The position numbers were made by a program, and so were the translations under genes. A stretch of DNA of 64,000 nucleotides from Aestuariimicrobium kwangyangense DSM 21549. Lineage in GTDB: Bacteria; Actinomycetota; Actinomycetes; Propionibacteriales; Propionibacteriaceae. The first letter of the stretch is position 1. Each line of letters starts with the position of its first letter. Below are positions 35,802 to 43,453 of the stretch, one piece after another. The notes beneath the pieces are model-generated. The model saw only the letters and a program-made list of their open reading frames with translations, made no database searches and was not told the DNA's origin. The stretch lies in contig NZ_ATXE01000003.1 of the NCBI RefSeq assembly GCF_000421525.1, positions 124,001 through 188,000 of the forward strand, read 5' to 3'.

Positions 35802-36584
35802 TCAGGCGAAACGGCCCTTCACCGCGGCCCTGCGCAGGATCCGCAGCATGGGCGAGCCCAGCACCAGCACCAGCGCTGCCGTGGTCAGCGCTCGTCCGAG
35901 ATTCCAGCCCATCGAGGTGGCCACGTTGTAGAGCGCGAACCGGTGCAGGTTCACCCAGGCCGACGCGTGCGGGTCGTAGCTGATGGTCGAACCCATGCCG
36001 GTCATGAACGGCCAGAACGAGAGGTCCATCAGCCAGCCGTAGGCGAACGCGATCAGCAGCGACCAGCCGGCGAGCAGGACGACCTCGGCTCGTCCCCGCA
36101 GTCGAGGCAACAGTCCCGAGAACAGTCCGACCAAGGCGGCGGCCAGCATCTGGTAGGGGAGCCACGGCCCCACCCCGCCGGTCAACAGCGCCGAGGTCAG
36201 CAGCCCGGTGGTCCCCAGCACGAACCCGAACCCGGGCCCCAGGGCTCGTCCGGCGATGACGATCGGGAAGAAGACGGTCTCGATGCCCGCGGTGCCTGCC
36301 CCCAGGGGACGGACGACGGCCACCACGGCAGACATCACCCCCAACAGCGCTAGGGCCTTCACGTCGAGGTCGTCGCCGGTCAGGTGTGAGATCACGACGG
36401 CCAGCACCACGGGCAGGATCAACGCGAAGACCAGGGGTGCGAGCTGCGAATTCGACGCCACCCCGCTCGGGTGGAACCACAGCGGCCACACGAACGCCGC
36501 CACCGTCAGCGGGGTCACCACGGCCAGCAGTGCGGTCGAGCGCGGTGACAGGGGGACGGCCCGGCGGGCCACGGGATCAGACAC
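35802..36584 (-). CDS. ECF transporter S component (predicted cobalamin)
   Basis: Substrate-binding membrane subunit of an energy-coupling-factor importer, 260 residues with about six hydrophobic segments (ALLAVVTPLTVAAFVWPLWF; FALILPVVLAVVISHL; VMSAVVAVVRPLGAG; PGFGFVLGTTGLLTSALLTGGVGPWLPYQMLAAALVGL). The stretch GTAGIETVFFPIVIAGRALGPGFGF resembles S components of the larger class that includes predicted B12 carriers. The ligand is inferred from the riboswitch at the operon head. Its GTG overlaps the ATPase stop by 8 bp and it is the last gene of the operon. Confidence 0.75.
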   Translation of the reverse strand: MSDPVARRAVPLSPRSTALLAVVTPLTVAAFVWPLWFHPSGVASNSQLAPLVFALILPVVLAVVISHLTGDDLDVKALALLGVMSAVVAVVRPLGAGTAGIETVFFPIVIAGRALGPGFGFVLGTTGLLTSALLTGGVGPWLPYQMLAAALVGLFSGLLPRLRGRAEVVLLAGWSLLIAFAYGWLMDLSFWPFMTGMGSTISYDPHASAWVNLHRFALYNVATSMGWNLGRALTTAALVLVLGSPMLRILRRAAVKGRFA

Positions 36585-38199
36585 GGCGCGCCACCACCTC
36601 GTCGGTGGTCAGCACCGGATCGGGCAGGAAGACCTTGGTGACCTGCGGGGCGAACGCGGGAGACGAGGTGCAGACCTCGCGGGTCGGGCCGTCGGCGACC
36701 ACCTCACCCTCGGCCATCACGATGGTGCGCTGCGAGATGCGGGCGGCGAACTCCACATCGTGGGTGCTCACCACCACGCAGGTGCCGCGGTCGACCAGGT
36801 CGCGCAGGATGAGGGCCAGGTTGTGCTTCATGGTGTAGTCGAGCCCGCGGGTCGGCTCGTCGAGCAGCATCACGGACGGGCCGGCCGACAACTGGATCGC
36901 CAGCACCAGGGCCAACCGCTGGCCCTCCGACAGGTCGCGGGGGTGGTGGTCGGCGTCGAAGTCGGCACCCAACCTCTGCAGCAGCGCCCACGTGGTGCCC
37001 GCGTTGACCCCGGACTCGCGGTCGGACTGGGCGCACTCGAGCCCGACGGTGTGCAGGTGCAGCAGGTCGGCAGCCTCCTGGGGCACCAGCCCGACGAGGC
37101 TGCGCGCGGCCTCCGCTGAGAGGGTGCGGGGGTCCCGCCCTGCCACCGACAGGGTGCCCGTGCTGGGAAGGGCCCCCTGGATCGCCCACATCAGGGACGA
37201 CTTGCCTGCTCCGTTGCGACCCATCAGCGCGGTGATGGACCCGCCCTCGAGGGTGAGGCTGAGTTCGTCCACGGCTCTCAGTTGGCCGTGCTTGACCGTG
37301 AGGGAGCGGAGGCAGACCGCGGGCCTCTCGACACGGTCGCTTCGCTCCCCACTCGACGGGCGCAGCGGGTCGGGACCCGCAGCCAAGGGGCGCAGGGTGA
37401 TCCGTTCCCGCGCCACCCGGCGACGGGCGTCACGTACTGACAGCGGAACTTCTGACCAGCCCAGGGCGTGGGCCAGTTCGGCCAGCGGCGGTACCACGCT
37501 CGCCCGTCCCAACACCTGTGCGGCGGGGCCCAGCGTGGCCGATCCGTCACCCGGTAACCAGAGCACCTGGTCGGCGGCCTGCATCACTCGCTCCAGCCGG
37601 TGCTCGGCGACGACGGCGGTCATCCCCACGTCGTGCACGAGGGTGGTCAAGGCGCTTAGCACGTCCTGGGCCGCGGTGGGGTCGAGGGCCGAGGTGGGTT
37701 CGTCCAGCACGATGACCCGCGGTTGGGCGGCCAGTACCGAGGCGATGGCCACCCGCTGTTGTTGACCGCCCGACAGTTGCATGAGGGGACGACGGCGCAG
37801 CTCGGCGATGTTCATCAGGTCGAGCGTCTCCTCGACCCGCTTGCGCATGGCCGTGGCGGCGATGCCCAGCTGTTCCATGCCGTAGGCCACCTCGTCCTCG
37901 ACGGTGTCGGTGACGAAACCGGCGAGCGGGTTCTGGCCCACGAAGCCGATGAGGTCGGCCAGTTCCCTGGGTCGTTCGGCGCGGGTCGAGCGTCCGTTGA
38001 CGATCACCCGGCCCGTCATGATGCCCCCCACGAAGTGGGGCACCAGCCCGTTGATGGCGCGCAGCAGGGTGGTCTTGCCCGAACCGGTGCCGCCCACGAC
38101 CAGACACAGGTCGCCGTCGGGAATGGTGAACGAGGCATCGGCGATCACGGGGCTGGCCGACTCGGTGTAGCGGATGCTGACCTCGTCGAAGCTGATCAT
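36577..38199 (-). CDS. Fused ECF double ATPase (EcfA-EcfA')
   Basis: A 540-residue protein with two complete ABC domains, the energising part of an ECF importer. Domain 1 has Walker A GGTGSGKTT, signature LSGGQQQRVAIAS, Walker B VIVLDEPTSALD. Domain 2 has Walker A GRNGAGKSS, signature DLSEGQRLALVLA, Walker B VMLLDEPTRGLD. In most bacteria the two are separate proteins. The inter-domain linker at about residues 281-292 (SSGERSDRVER) is encoded by the 29-bp interspersed repeat. ATG 38199 overlaps the EcfT stop (ATGA). Confidence 0.92.
   Translation of the reverse strand: MISFDEVSIRYTESASPVIADASFTIPDGDLCLVVGGTGSGKTTLLRAINGLVPHFVGGIMTGRVIVNGRSTRAERPRELADLIGFVGQNPLAGFVTDTVEDEVAYGMEQLGIAATAMRKRVEETLDLMNIAELRRRPLMQLSGGQQQRVAIASVLAAQPRVIVLDEPTSALDPTAAQDVLSALTTLVHDVGMTAVVAEHRLERVMQAADQVLWLPGDGSATLGPAAQVLGRASVVPPLAELAHALGWSEVPLSVRDARRRVARERITLRPLAAGPDPLRPSSGERSDRVERPAVCLRSLTVKHGQLRAVDELSLTLEGGSITALMGRNGAGKSSLMWAIQGALPSTGTLSVAGRDPRTLSAEAARSLVGLVPQEAADLLHLHTVGLECAQSDRESGVNAGTTWALLQRLGADFDADHHPRDLSEGQRLALVLAIQLSAGPSVMLLDEPTRGLDYTMKHNLALILRDLVDRGTCVVVSTHDVEFAARISQRTIVMAEGEVVADGPTREVCTSSPAFAPQVTKVFLPDPVLTTDEVVARRV
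37328..37356. repeat. 29-bp interspersed repeat, copy 2, inside the ATPase gene
   Basis: Differs from copy 1 (35708-35736) at one position. It falls exactly in the linker between the two ATPase domains and keeps the frame, adding about ten residues on the coding (minus) strand. Confidence 0.7.
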
Positions 38200-39287
38200 C
38201 GTGGCCTCTCGGACGAGGGGGAGGGGGCATCGGGCACGGTCGCCGCGATCGGTGCGGCGAAGAGCACCGCTGCCACCAGGAAGAGGGGGTGGAGCGAGGG
38301 CCAGGTCAAGGGTCTGGTGGGCGGGTTCAGCACGCCCGCATCGAGCACCATCACGCCGGCGACAGCGAGCAGTCCGGCCAGGGCCAGAGCGACCGTGGCC
38401 GTCTCGCGCCAGCGCCATCGATCGGGACGGTAGCGGGTGACCGAGAGTCGCCGTCCCGAGGCGCGCAGCCCCACGGCGGTGACGACCACCCCGACGAGCA
38501 GGCAGACCACACCGGGGCGGGCTCCTCCCGGCACGCCGAGCAGCAGGAACACGCCGAAGGTGACCGCCATCACGGCGAGCAACAGACTTGCGCTCACCCA
38601 GCGCGGCACCCGGGTCAGGTCACGGGTGCGTCCGTAGCCGCGTGCCTCCATGCTGGTGGCCAGGGTCAGCGAGCGCTCCACGGCGTCCTCGAGGATGGGG
38701 ACGACCAACGCGGGCACGGCCCGCCAGCCCTTCACCCGTCCGCCGCGCAGCCGTCTGGCGCGTCGCACCCGGTGGGCCGACTCGACCAGCTGCGGTGCGA
38801 CCGACAGGGCGATCACCACGGCCACCGACAGCTCATGGAGGGCCGCAGGCACGTTGCGCAGGGCCCGCCGAGGATTCGCCAGTGCGTTGGCGGCACCCAC
38901 GCAGATGATGATGGCGGCCAGCCGTAGGCCGTCGTAGAGGGCAGCCAGCAGGGAGTTGAGCGTGACCGGGCCACCCAGCCTGATACCTGCGGCCCAGGCG
39001 GGCAGGGGTAGTTCCGGCAGGCTGAACAGGACGAATCCCGTCCGCTGCCCACCGAAGACGACCTGCATGACGACCCTGAAGGCAACGATCACGAGCGCCA
39101 GCATGAAGTAGGTGCTCACCGACCGGGCCCACGGGGCGTCGCTGCGGCGTGCGACGACGACCGCGACGACCGCGGCCACCACCAACACCAGCAGCAAGGG
39201 GTTGGTGGTCACCGAGACCGCGCCGGCGGCGAACAGGGCCCACACCCACCAGGCCCAGGGATGGGTGGGTGCCTCGGTGCGTGCCAT
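38196..39287 (-). CDS. ECF transporter transmembrane protein EcfT
   Basis: Scaffold membrane subunit (CbiQ/EcfT family) that joins the S component to the ATPases, 363 residues. Hydrophobic segments include WWVWALFAAGAVSVTTNPLLLVLVVAAVVAVVV near the N-terminus. The coupling region contains ARRLRGG and LATSMEARGYG, the Ala-Arg-Gly-type motifs that contact the ATPases in EcfT proteins. Two more C-terminal helices are present. It starts 30 bp after the DUF4430 gene and overlaps the ATPase gene. Confidence 0.88.
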   Translation of the reverse strand: MARTEAPTHPWAWWVWALFAAGAVSVTTNPLLLVLVVAAVVAVVVARRSDAPWARSVSTYFMLALVIVAFRVVMQVVFGGQRTGFVLFSLPELPLPAWAAGIRLGGPVTLNSLLAALYDGLRLAAIIICVGAANALANPRRALRNVPAALHELSVAVVIALSVAPQLVESAHRVRRARRLRGGRVKGWRAVPALVVPILEDAVERSLTLATSMEARGYGRTRDLTRVPRWVSASLLLAVMAVTFGVFLLLGVPGGARPGVVCLLVGVVVTAVGLRASGRRLSVTRYRPDRWRWRETATVALALAGLLAVAGVMVLDAGVLNPPTRPLTWPSLHPLFLVAAVLFAAPIAATVPDAPSPSSERPR

Positions 39288-39317
39288 CAGGTCGTCATCG
39301 CCGCGTGTCGTGCCCGA

Positions 39318-40322
39318 TCAGGGGCGACGAATGCGCCACAGGTAGCCGCCCAGTCCGGCGGCGCCGGCGACCACCACCGCGCCGGTGACGACCAGCCCGG
39401 TGGGGGAGCCGGAGTCGGTCACCGTGGCCGGAACCGTGGTGGCTTCCTGACTGGGTGAGGTGGAGGTGGTGGGGCTCTGGGTCGACCCTTCAGACTGACT
39501 GCTGCTCGCTGCGGACGGTGAGGAGGCCACGCGGGACGGCTTCGACGACGTGGACGCCCGGGGGGCGGCCGTGGTCGCGCCGGGCCGCCGACTGATGGTC
39601 GGCCAGGTCTTCGCGGTGGTGGGCGCGGTGGTGCGCGTCCCCACGGTGGGGGGCCGGGTCGTCCGTGGCTGGGTGGGCTTGAGGCTGGTGGGCTTCGGCT
39701 GGCTGGTGGTCGGCCGGGCAGTGGTCGGCTTGGCCGTTGCCGTGGTGGGCGCGGCGCTGGGCTGCGGCGCCGTTGGCACGGTGCTGGCCGGGTTCACCCG
39801 GGCGTTGAGCTGCCGCAGGCAGGTCGACTTCTGGCTGGACTGGTCGCCCGGGGCCGTGTAGCACCATCCATCGAGGGTGCCTGCCGGTGGCTTGCGCGCG
39901 TCGGCGCCCAGGTTGGAGTAGCTCCACGAACCGCCCGGCTTGGCGATCCAGTAGCTCCAGTACTGCCCGTTGTAGGTGGTGGGGCAGGCCGCGGGGTAGC
40001 CGCCGATCGTGCAGAGGTAGCCCGAGCGGTAGGTGAGCGAGAGCCCCGCGTTCTGCAGGGCCGCAGTCCCGCTGCCGGGGTTGCCCACGCACTGGTTGCG
40101 CAGGGTGGATCCGCCGTCGGTGACCACGACCAGCCACACCTTGCCGGAGCCGACGCAACTGTCGGCCACACTCGCGCCCAGGGTCCGATCCGCGAGTTCT
40201 CGGGCGGTGGCGCTGGGATGGGCCAGCGCCACGCTCGAGAGCAGGATGACGGCGAACCCGATGAGCACCTTCACCAGCCGCGAGACCAGCACACGATCCG
40301 CATTCGGGTTGGTCGCGAACAT
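39318..40322 (-). CDS. Membrane-anchored DUF4430 protein (transcobalamin C-terminal-like)
   Basis: Surface protein of 334 residues in a riboswitch-controlled operon. An N-terminal helix (LVKVLIGFAVILLSSVALA, about 16-34) is followed by a small beta domain at about 55-160 (VWLVVVTDGGSTLRNQC, GYLCTIGGYP, QYWSYWIAKPGGSWSYSNLGAD, GTLDGWCYT). The YWSYW...GGSW pattern is typical of DUF4430, the fold of the C-terminal domain of intrinsic factor and transcobalamin. Six cysteines (56, 78, 104, 113, 154, 168) suggest disulfides. Then comes a Thr/Pro/Ser-rich spacer to about 300 and a C-terminal membrane helix with RRP tail. It overlaps the toroid gene stop by one base (TGATG). Confidence 0.8.
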   Translation of the reverse strand: MFATNPNADRVLVSRLVKVLIGFAVILLSSVALAHPSATARELADRTLGASVADSCVGSGKVWLVVVTDGGSTLRNQCVGNPGSGTAALQNAGLSLTYRSGYLCTIGGYPAACPTTYNGQYWSYWIAKPGGSWSYSNLGADARKPPAGTLDGWCYTAPGDQSSQKSTCLRQLNARVNPASTVPTAPQPSAAPTTATAKPTTARPTTSQPKPTSLKPTQPRTTRPPTVGTRTTAPTTAKTWPTISRRPGATTAAPRASTSSKPSRVASSPSAASSSQSEGSTQSPTTSTSPSQEATTVPATVTDSGSPTGLVVTGAVVVAGAAGLGGYLWRIRRP

Positions 40323-41524
40323 CAGCGACGACGAGCGACCAGGGCGCCGGCTGCCACGGCACCGAAGCCGAGGGTGACCCAGAGCGCAGCGGGCGTGCCC
40401 TCGTCACCGGTGTCGGGCAGGCCGATCGGACGTGTGGTCGGGGTTGACGAGACGGTCACGGAGGGCGACGGAGCCGAGGACGTCGGGTCGGGGCTCGCCG
40501 GGGCCGAGGTGACGGGGGCCGACGACGCCGGGGCCGATGATGCCGGGGCGGAGGGGGTCGAGGTCGAGTCACCCGCAACGAGGGTGACCGTCGCATAGCT
40601 GGCGCCGGCGAGACCCAGGATGGCCTGGTTGGTGGCCATCAGGTTCGAGTCCGTCGAGTCCAGAGCGGCTGGGAAGCCGCCGTCGCCGAGTTGGATGCCC
40701 TTGAGCCAGGTGGTGGCTGCCTGGACGTCGACACCGGCGTCGTCAAGTGCGGCGGCCATCAGGCCGGTGGTGTTGGCCGGTGAGTAGTTGTCCCAGTAGC
40801 CGGGCGCCGTGGTGTTCTGCTTCGCCCACGCCTGTGCCTTGGTGAGCGCGGTCGTGATGCTGGGATCGGCACCGTTGCCGTCCAGGGTGAGCAGGGCCGA
40901 GATCATCAGAGCGGTCGAGTCGGGGTCGGTCACGAAGGTGTTGTTGTTCCAGGTCTCGATGTAGCCGTAGCCACCATCAGGTCCCTGCTGTGAGACCACC
41001 TCGGCCAGCGCTGCGGCGGGAACGTCCACGTTGTTGCGAGTGAGGCCCAGCACCGCCAGGGCGAGGCCGAACGAGCCGCCGGCAGTGGGATCGGTGGCCA
41101 GGCTCGTGGTGGTCACGTCGATCAGGTCGACCCCACCGAACGAGCGGGGGTCCTTGCCGACGACCGCGGCGACCAGGGCCAGCTTGCCTGCCGAACCGGC
41201 GTTGTAGGAGTTGTCGACAGCCAGCGGGAGGAGGGTGTCGACCATCTCGGCCACCACGTCGGAGTGGGACTCGCTCGATGCCAGCGCGAGGATCGCGTCC
41301 TCCAGGTTGCCGGCGGTGAACTGGGCCGGGTTGCTGGCCCACTGGTGGGCGATCCAGTCAGCCGCCTGCTGGGTCTGGGCAGGGTTGGTGACGGCGGCCA
41401 CGGTGATGGGGGCGGCCTCGGCGGTGGTCAGGGAGCCGGCGGCGACCGCGCCGCTGAGGGCGATGCTGGCGGCAAACCCGGCGGCCAGCAGGCGCGTGAT
41501 CCGATCGTTGCGGGTCACAGACAT
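40322..41524 (-). CDS. LPXTG wall-anchored alpha/alpha-toroid protein
   Basis: Cell-wall protein of 400 residues, first gene of the operon. A signal peptide covers about 1-38. Residues 45-312 form helical repeats of the terpenoid cyclase/prenyltransferase toroid type, with family loops such as GPDGGYGY, GYWDNYSPANTTGLMAAAL and LGDGGFPAAL. This is the fold of the N-terminal domain of intrinsic factor and transcobalamin. The catalytic Asp-rich motif of squalene cyclases is absent, so a binding role fits better than catalysis. A Ser/Ala/Pro spacer leads to the sortase motif LPDTG (369-373), a membrane helix and the tail ARRR. GAGAGGAA precedes ATG 41524. Confidence 0.88.
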   Translation of the reverse strand: MSVTRNDRITRLLAAGFAASIALSGAVAAGSLTTAEAAPITVAAVTNPAQTQQAADWIAHQWASNPAQFTAGNLEDAILALASSESHSDVVAEMVDTLLPLAVDNSYNAGSAGKLALVAAVVGKDPRSFGGVDLIDVTTTSLATDPTAGGSFGLALAVLGLTRNNVDVPAAALAEVVSQQGPDGGYGYIETWNNNTFVTDPDSTALMISALLTLDGNGADPSITTALTKAQAWAKQNTTAPGYWDNYSPANTTGLMAAALDDAGVDVQAATTWLKGIQLGDGGFPAALDSTDSNLMATNQAILGLAGASYATVTLVAGDSTSTPSAPASSAPASSAPVTSAPASPDPTSSAPSPSVTVSSTPTTRPIGLPDTGDEGTPAALWVTLGFGAVAAGALVARRR

Positions 41525-41530
41525 GGGGAG

Positions 41531-41546
41531 TTCCTCTCGGGAGAGG
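41531..41546 (-). promoter_or_regulatory. Hairpin that can mask the ribosome-binding site
   Basis: CCTCTC and GAGAGG (41533-41546) pair 9 bases before the start codon of the toroid gene. The GAGAGGAA ribosome-binding sequence lies in the 3' arm, so this is a ready expression platform for the upstream riboswitch. Translation control is inferred. Confidence 0.45.
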
Positions 41547-41656
41547 CGGCGGAGCGGTTCCGAAGATCGCCGGCCTCCCCTGGGGGTGCCCCTCGTCCTC
41601 GACCCCGGCCCGCGTGCCTCGGCGGGTGTTCGTTCTCGAACATGGGTCGGTCCAGA

Positions 41657-41790
41657 ACGCGGGCATTCCGACTCGGACGCCACCTTCGAGCACAAGCCCG
41701 GGTGTCGATCCTCACGGCTGCGGGTCAGTCCCGGATTCACACCGGATTCCCCCACGAGGTGGATCTGCGGATCACAGTACAGCCCGCCGG
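41657..41790 (-). promoter_or_regulatory. Cobalamin riboswitch
   Basis: The minus strand at 41753-41720 carries the conserved core: GGGAATCC, then GGTGTGAATCC, then GGGACTGACCCGC, followed by AGCCGTGAGG. The downstream B12-box element reads AGTCGGAATGCCCGC (41673-41659). The outer stem can form between GCGGGC (41787-41782) and GCCCGC (41664-41659). These match the adenosyl/hydroxocobalamin riboswitch consensus in order and spacing. It heads the operon at 35802-41524 and should lower its expression when cobalamin is plentiful. The remaining 440-bp gap holds no gene; the promoter was not identified with confidence. Confidence 0.88.
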
Positions 41791-41963
41791 CGGCGACGAG
41801 CCACCCGGGTCACGGATGCCCCGCGCAGGTCACCGGCCGGGGCTCGTCCCCGGCGATCCATACCCGTGCGGTGGCGCGGAATGTTGACCACCACGTGCCA
41901 CATTCGGCGCTGGGGAGCGGTTCTGGATCGGAGACCGTGAGCGGCCGGTCGCGAACAATGCAG

Positions 41964-42584
41964 TCAGGGCAGCAGGCGCACGCTCAGCACCCGGAAACCC
42001 TTGGCTGACGCCGCCCGTTCACAGGCGAATCGCACCCCATCGACCCGCTGCTCACCGATCCAGCGCTGCAGGGAGTCCGCACCGAGGTTCCTGCCCACCA
42101 CCAGCCTTGCCTCGCCGGCCGGGGCGAGCCTCGGGAGCCAGGTCAGCAGCAGTTCGTGCAGGGCCGGCTTGCCGATGCGAATGGGTGGGTTCGACCAGAT
42201 CTGGTCGTAGCGCGTCGTGGGGTCGACCTCGTCCGGACGAAGCGCCCGCACCCTGTCACCCACGCCGAGGGAGTCGGCGTTGAGCCGAGTCAACTGCAAC
42301 GCCCGGTCGTTCACGTCCACCGCGTCCACCAGCGCCTCGGGGGCCACCCTCGCCAGCGCGACGGCGATGGGCCCGAATCCACACCCCACATCTGCCACCC
42401 GCAGGGCACCCGTCGGCGGCGCCGACTCCTTGAGGAGCACGCTGGTGCCCGGGTCGAGCCGGGTTCCCGAGAACACCCCTGCCGCGGTGCGGAAGGTCAG
42501 CGTCTCGTCCCAGATCTGGCAGTCCACCGTGCGCACGAGGTTGAGGTCGAGGGGCTCGGCAGGGGAGTCGAAGTAGTGGCTCAC
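41964..42584 (-). CDS. Class I methyltransferase, RsmC-like
   Basis: A 206-residue S-adenosylmethionine-dependent methyltransferase. Motif I is VADVGCGFGPIAVALA, the acidic loop follows at VDAVDVND, and motif IV is SNPPIRIGKPALHELLL, the (N/D)PP type used for N-methylation of bases. This combination and size match the 16S rRNA G1207 methyltransferase RsmC C-terminal half; the N-terminal half of RsmC is missing, as usual in actinobacteria. GTG 42584 overlaps the truA stop (GTGA). Confidence 0.82.
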   Translation of the reverse strand: MSHYFDSPAEPLDLNLVRTVDCQIWDETLTFRTAAGVFSGTRLDPGTSVLLKESAPPTGALRVADVGCGFGPIAVALARVAPEALVDAVDVNDRALQLTRLNADSLGVGDRVRALRPDEVDPTTRYDQIWSNPPIRIGKPALHELLLTWLPRLAPAGEARLVVGRNLGADSLQRWIGEQRVDGVRFACERAASAKGFRVLSVRLLP

Positions 42585-43453
42585 AGGTCCTCCAGTCGCA
42601 CGCCGTCGGTGAGTTCGTCCGGGACTTCGATCTCGGCCCCTTCGACGAGTTCGGTCGGCTCGCGGTGCCGGCGCGACTGCTCCGCGCGTTCGGCCAGGTC
42701 GGTGTCGGCGGGGTAGCCGACGGCCTCGAGGGTGAGTCCTCGCGCGGGCATGACGGTGATGTCGCTGGCGCGCCGGTCGAGGGTGAGCACCTCCTCGAGC
42801 CAGGCCAGACCGCGACGGTGTTGCCCGATCGCCACCAGCGCCCCCATCACCGACCGCACCATCGAGTGGCAGAAGGCGTCCGCCACCAGCACCGTGTCGA
42901 CCTGGCCCTGCTCGTCGCGTTCCACGGCCACCCGCCGCAGGGTGCGGATGGTGGTGGCGCCGTCGCGGGGCTTGCAGAATGCGGCGAAGTCGCGCAGTCC
43001 GCGCAGCAGGTCCGCGGCTGTCTGCATGGCGGCGACGTCGAGGGTTCCCTTGGCGGGGGCGACCTGGTGCCGTCGGGTGGGGGTCCGCACGGAGGCGTCG
43101 TCCCAGATGCGGTAGCGGTAGCGACGCCAGAGCGCAGAGAAGCGGGCGTCGAACCCCTCGGGGGCGGCGGTGATCGAGCGGATCGCGATGTCGTCGGCGA
43201 GCACTCGACGAAGGCGGTGGAGCAGGGACGAGGTGTCCACCTCGTCGGGCAGGTCGACATGGCAGACCTGCGCGTCGGCGTGCACGCCGGCGTCCGTGCG
43301 TCCGGCCACCGTGAGCCGGACGGGCTGGTCCAACCGCAGCACCTGGGGCAGCCAGCGCTCAAGTTCGCCCTGCACCGTGCGCAGACCTGGCTGCTCGGCC
43401 CACCCGTGGAAGGCGGTGCCGTCGTAGGCGAGGTCGATCCGCCAGCGGATCAT
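42581..43453 (-). CDS. truA: tRNA pseudouridine synthase A
   Basis: Makes pseudouridine at positions 38-40 of the anticodon stem of many tRNAs. The 290-residue product begins RIDLAYDGTAFHGWAEQPG, with the catalytic Asp in VAGRTDAGVHADAQV, and keeps HSMVRSVMGALVAIGQ near the C-terminus. About 30 extra C-terminal residues (SRRHREPTELVEGAEIEVPDE) are unusual. Elsewhere truA commonly follows rplQ; here a trmB-truA-rsmC-like operon is linked by 4-bp overlaps. Confidence 0.96.
   Translation of the reverse strand: MIRWRIDLAYDGTAFHGWAEQPGLRTVQGELERWLPQVLRLDQPVRLTVAGRTDAGVHADAQVCHVDLPDEVDTSSLLHRLRRVLADDIAIRSITAAPEGFDARFSALWRRYRYRIWDDASVRTPTRRHQVAPAKGTLDVAAMQTAADLLRGLRDFAAFCKPRDGATTIRTLRRVAVERDEQGQVDTVLVADAFCHSMVRSVMGALVAIGQHRRGLAWLEEVLTLDRRASDITVMPARGLTLEAVGYPADTDLAERAEQSRRHREPTELVEGAEIEVPDELTDGVRLEDL

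Noticed and set aside
40322-41524. Squalene/hopene cyclase or prenyltransferase enzyme
   Set aside because: The helical repeats match the fold, but the catalytic Asp motif is missing and the protein has signal peptide, LPDTG and wall anchor.
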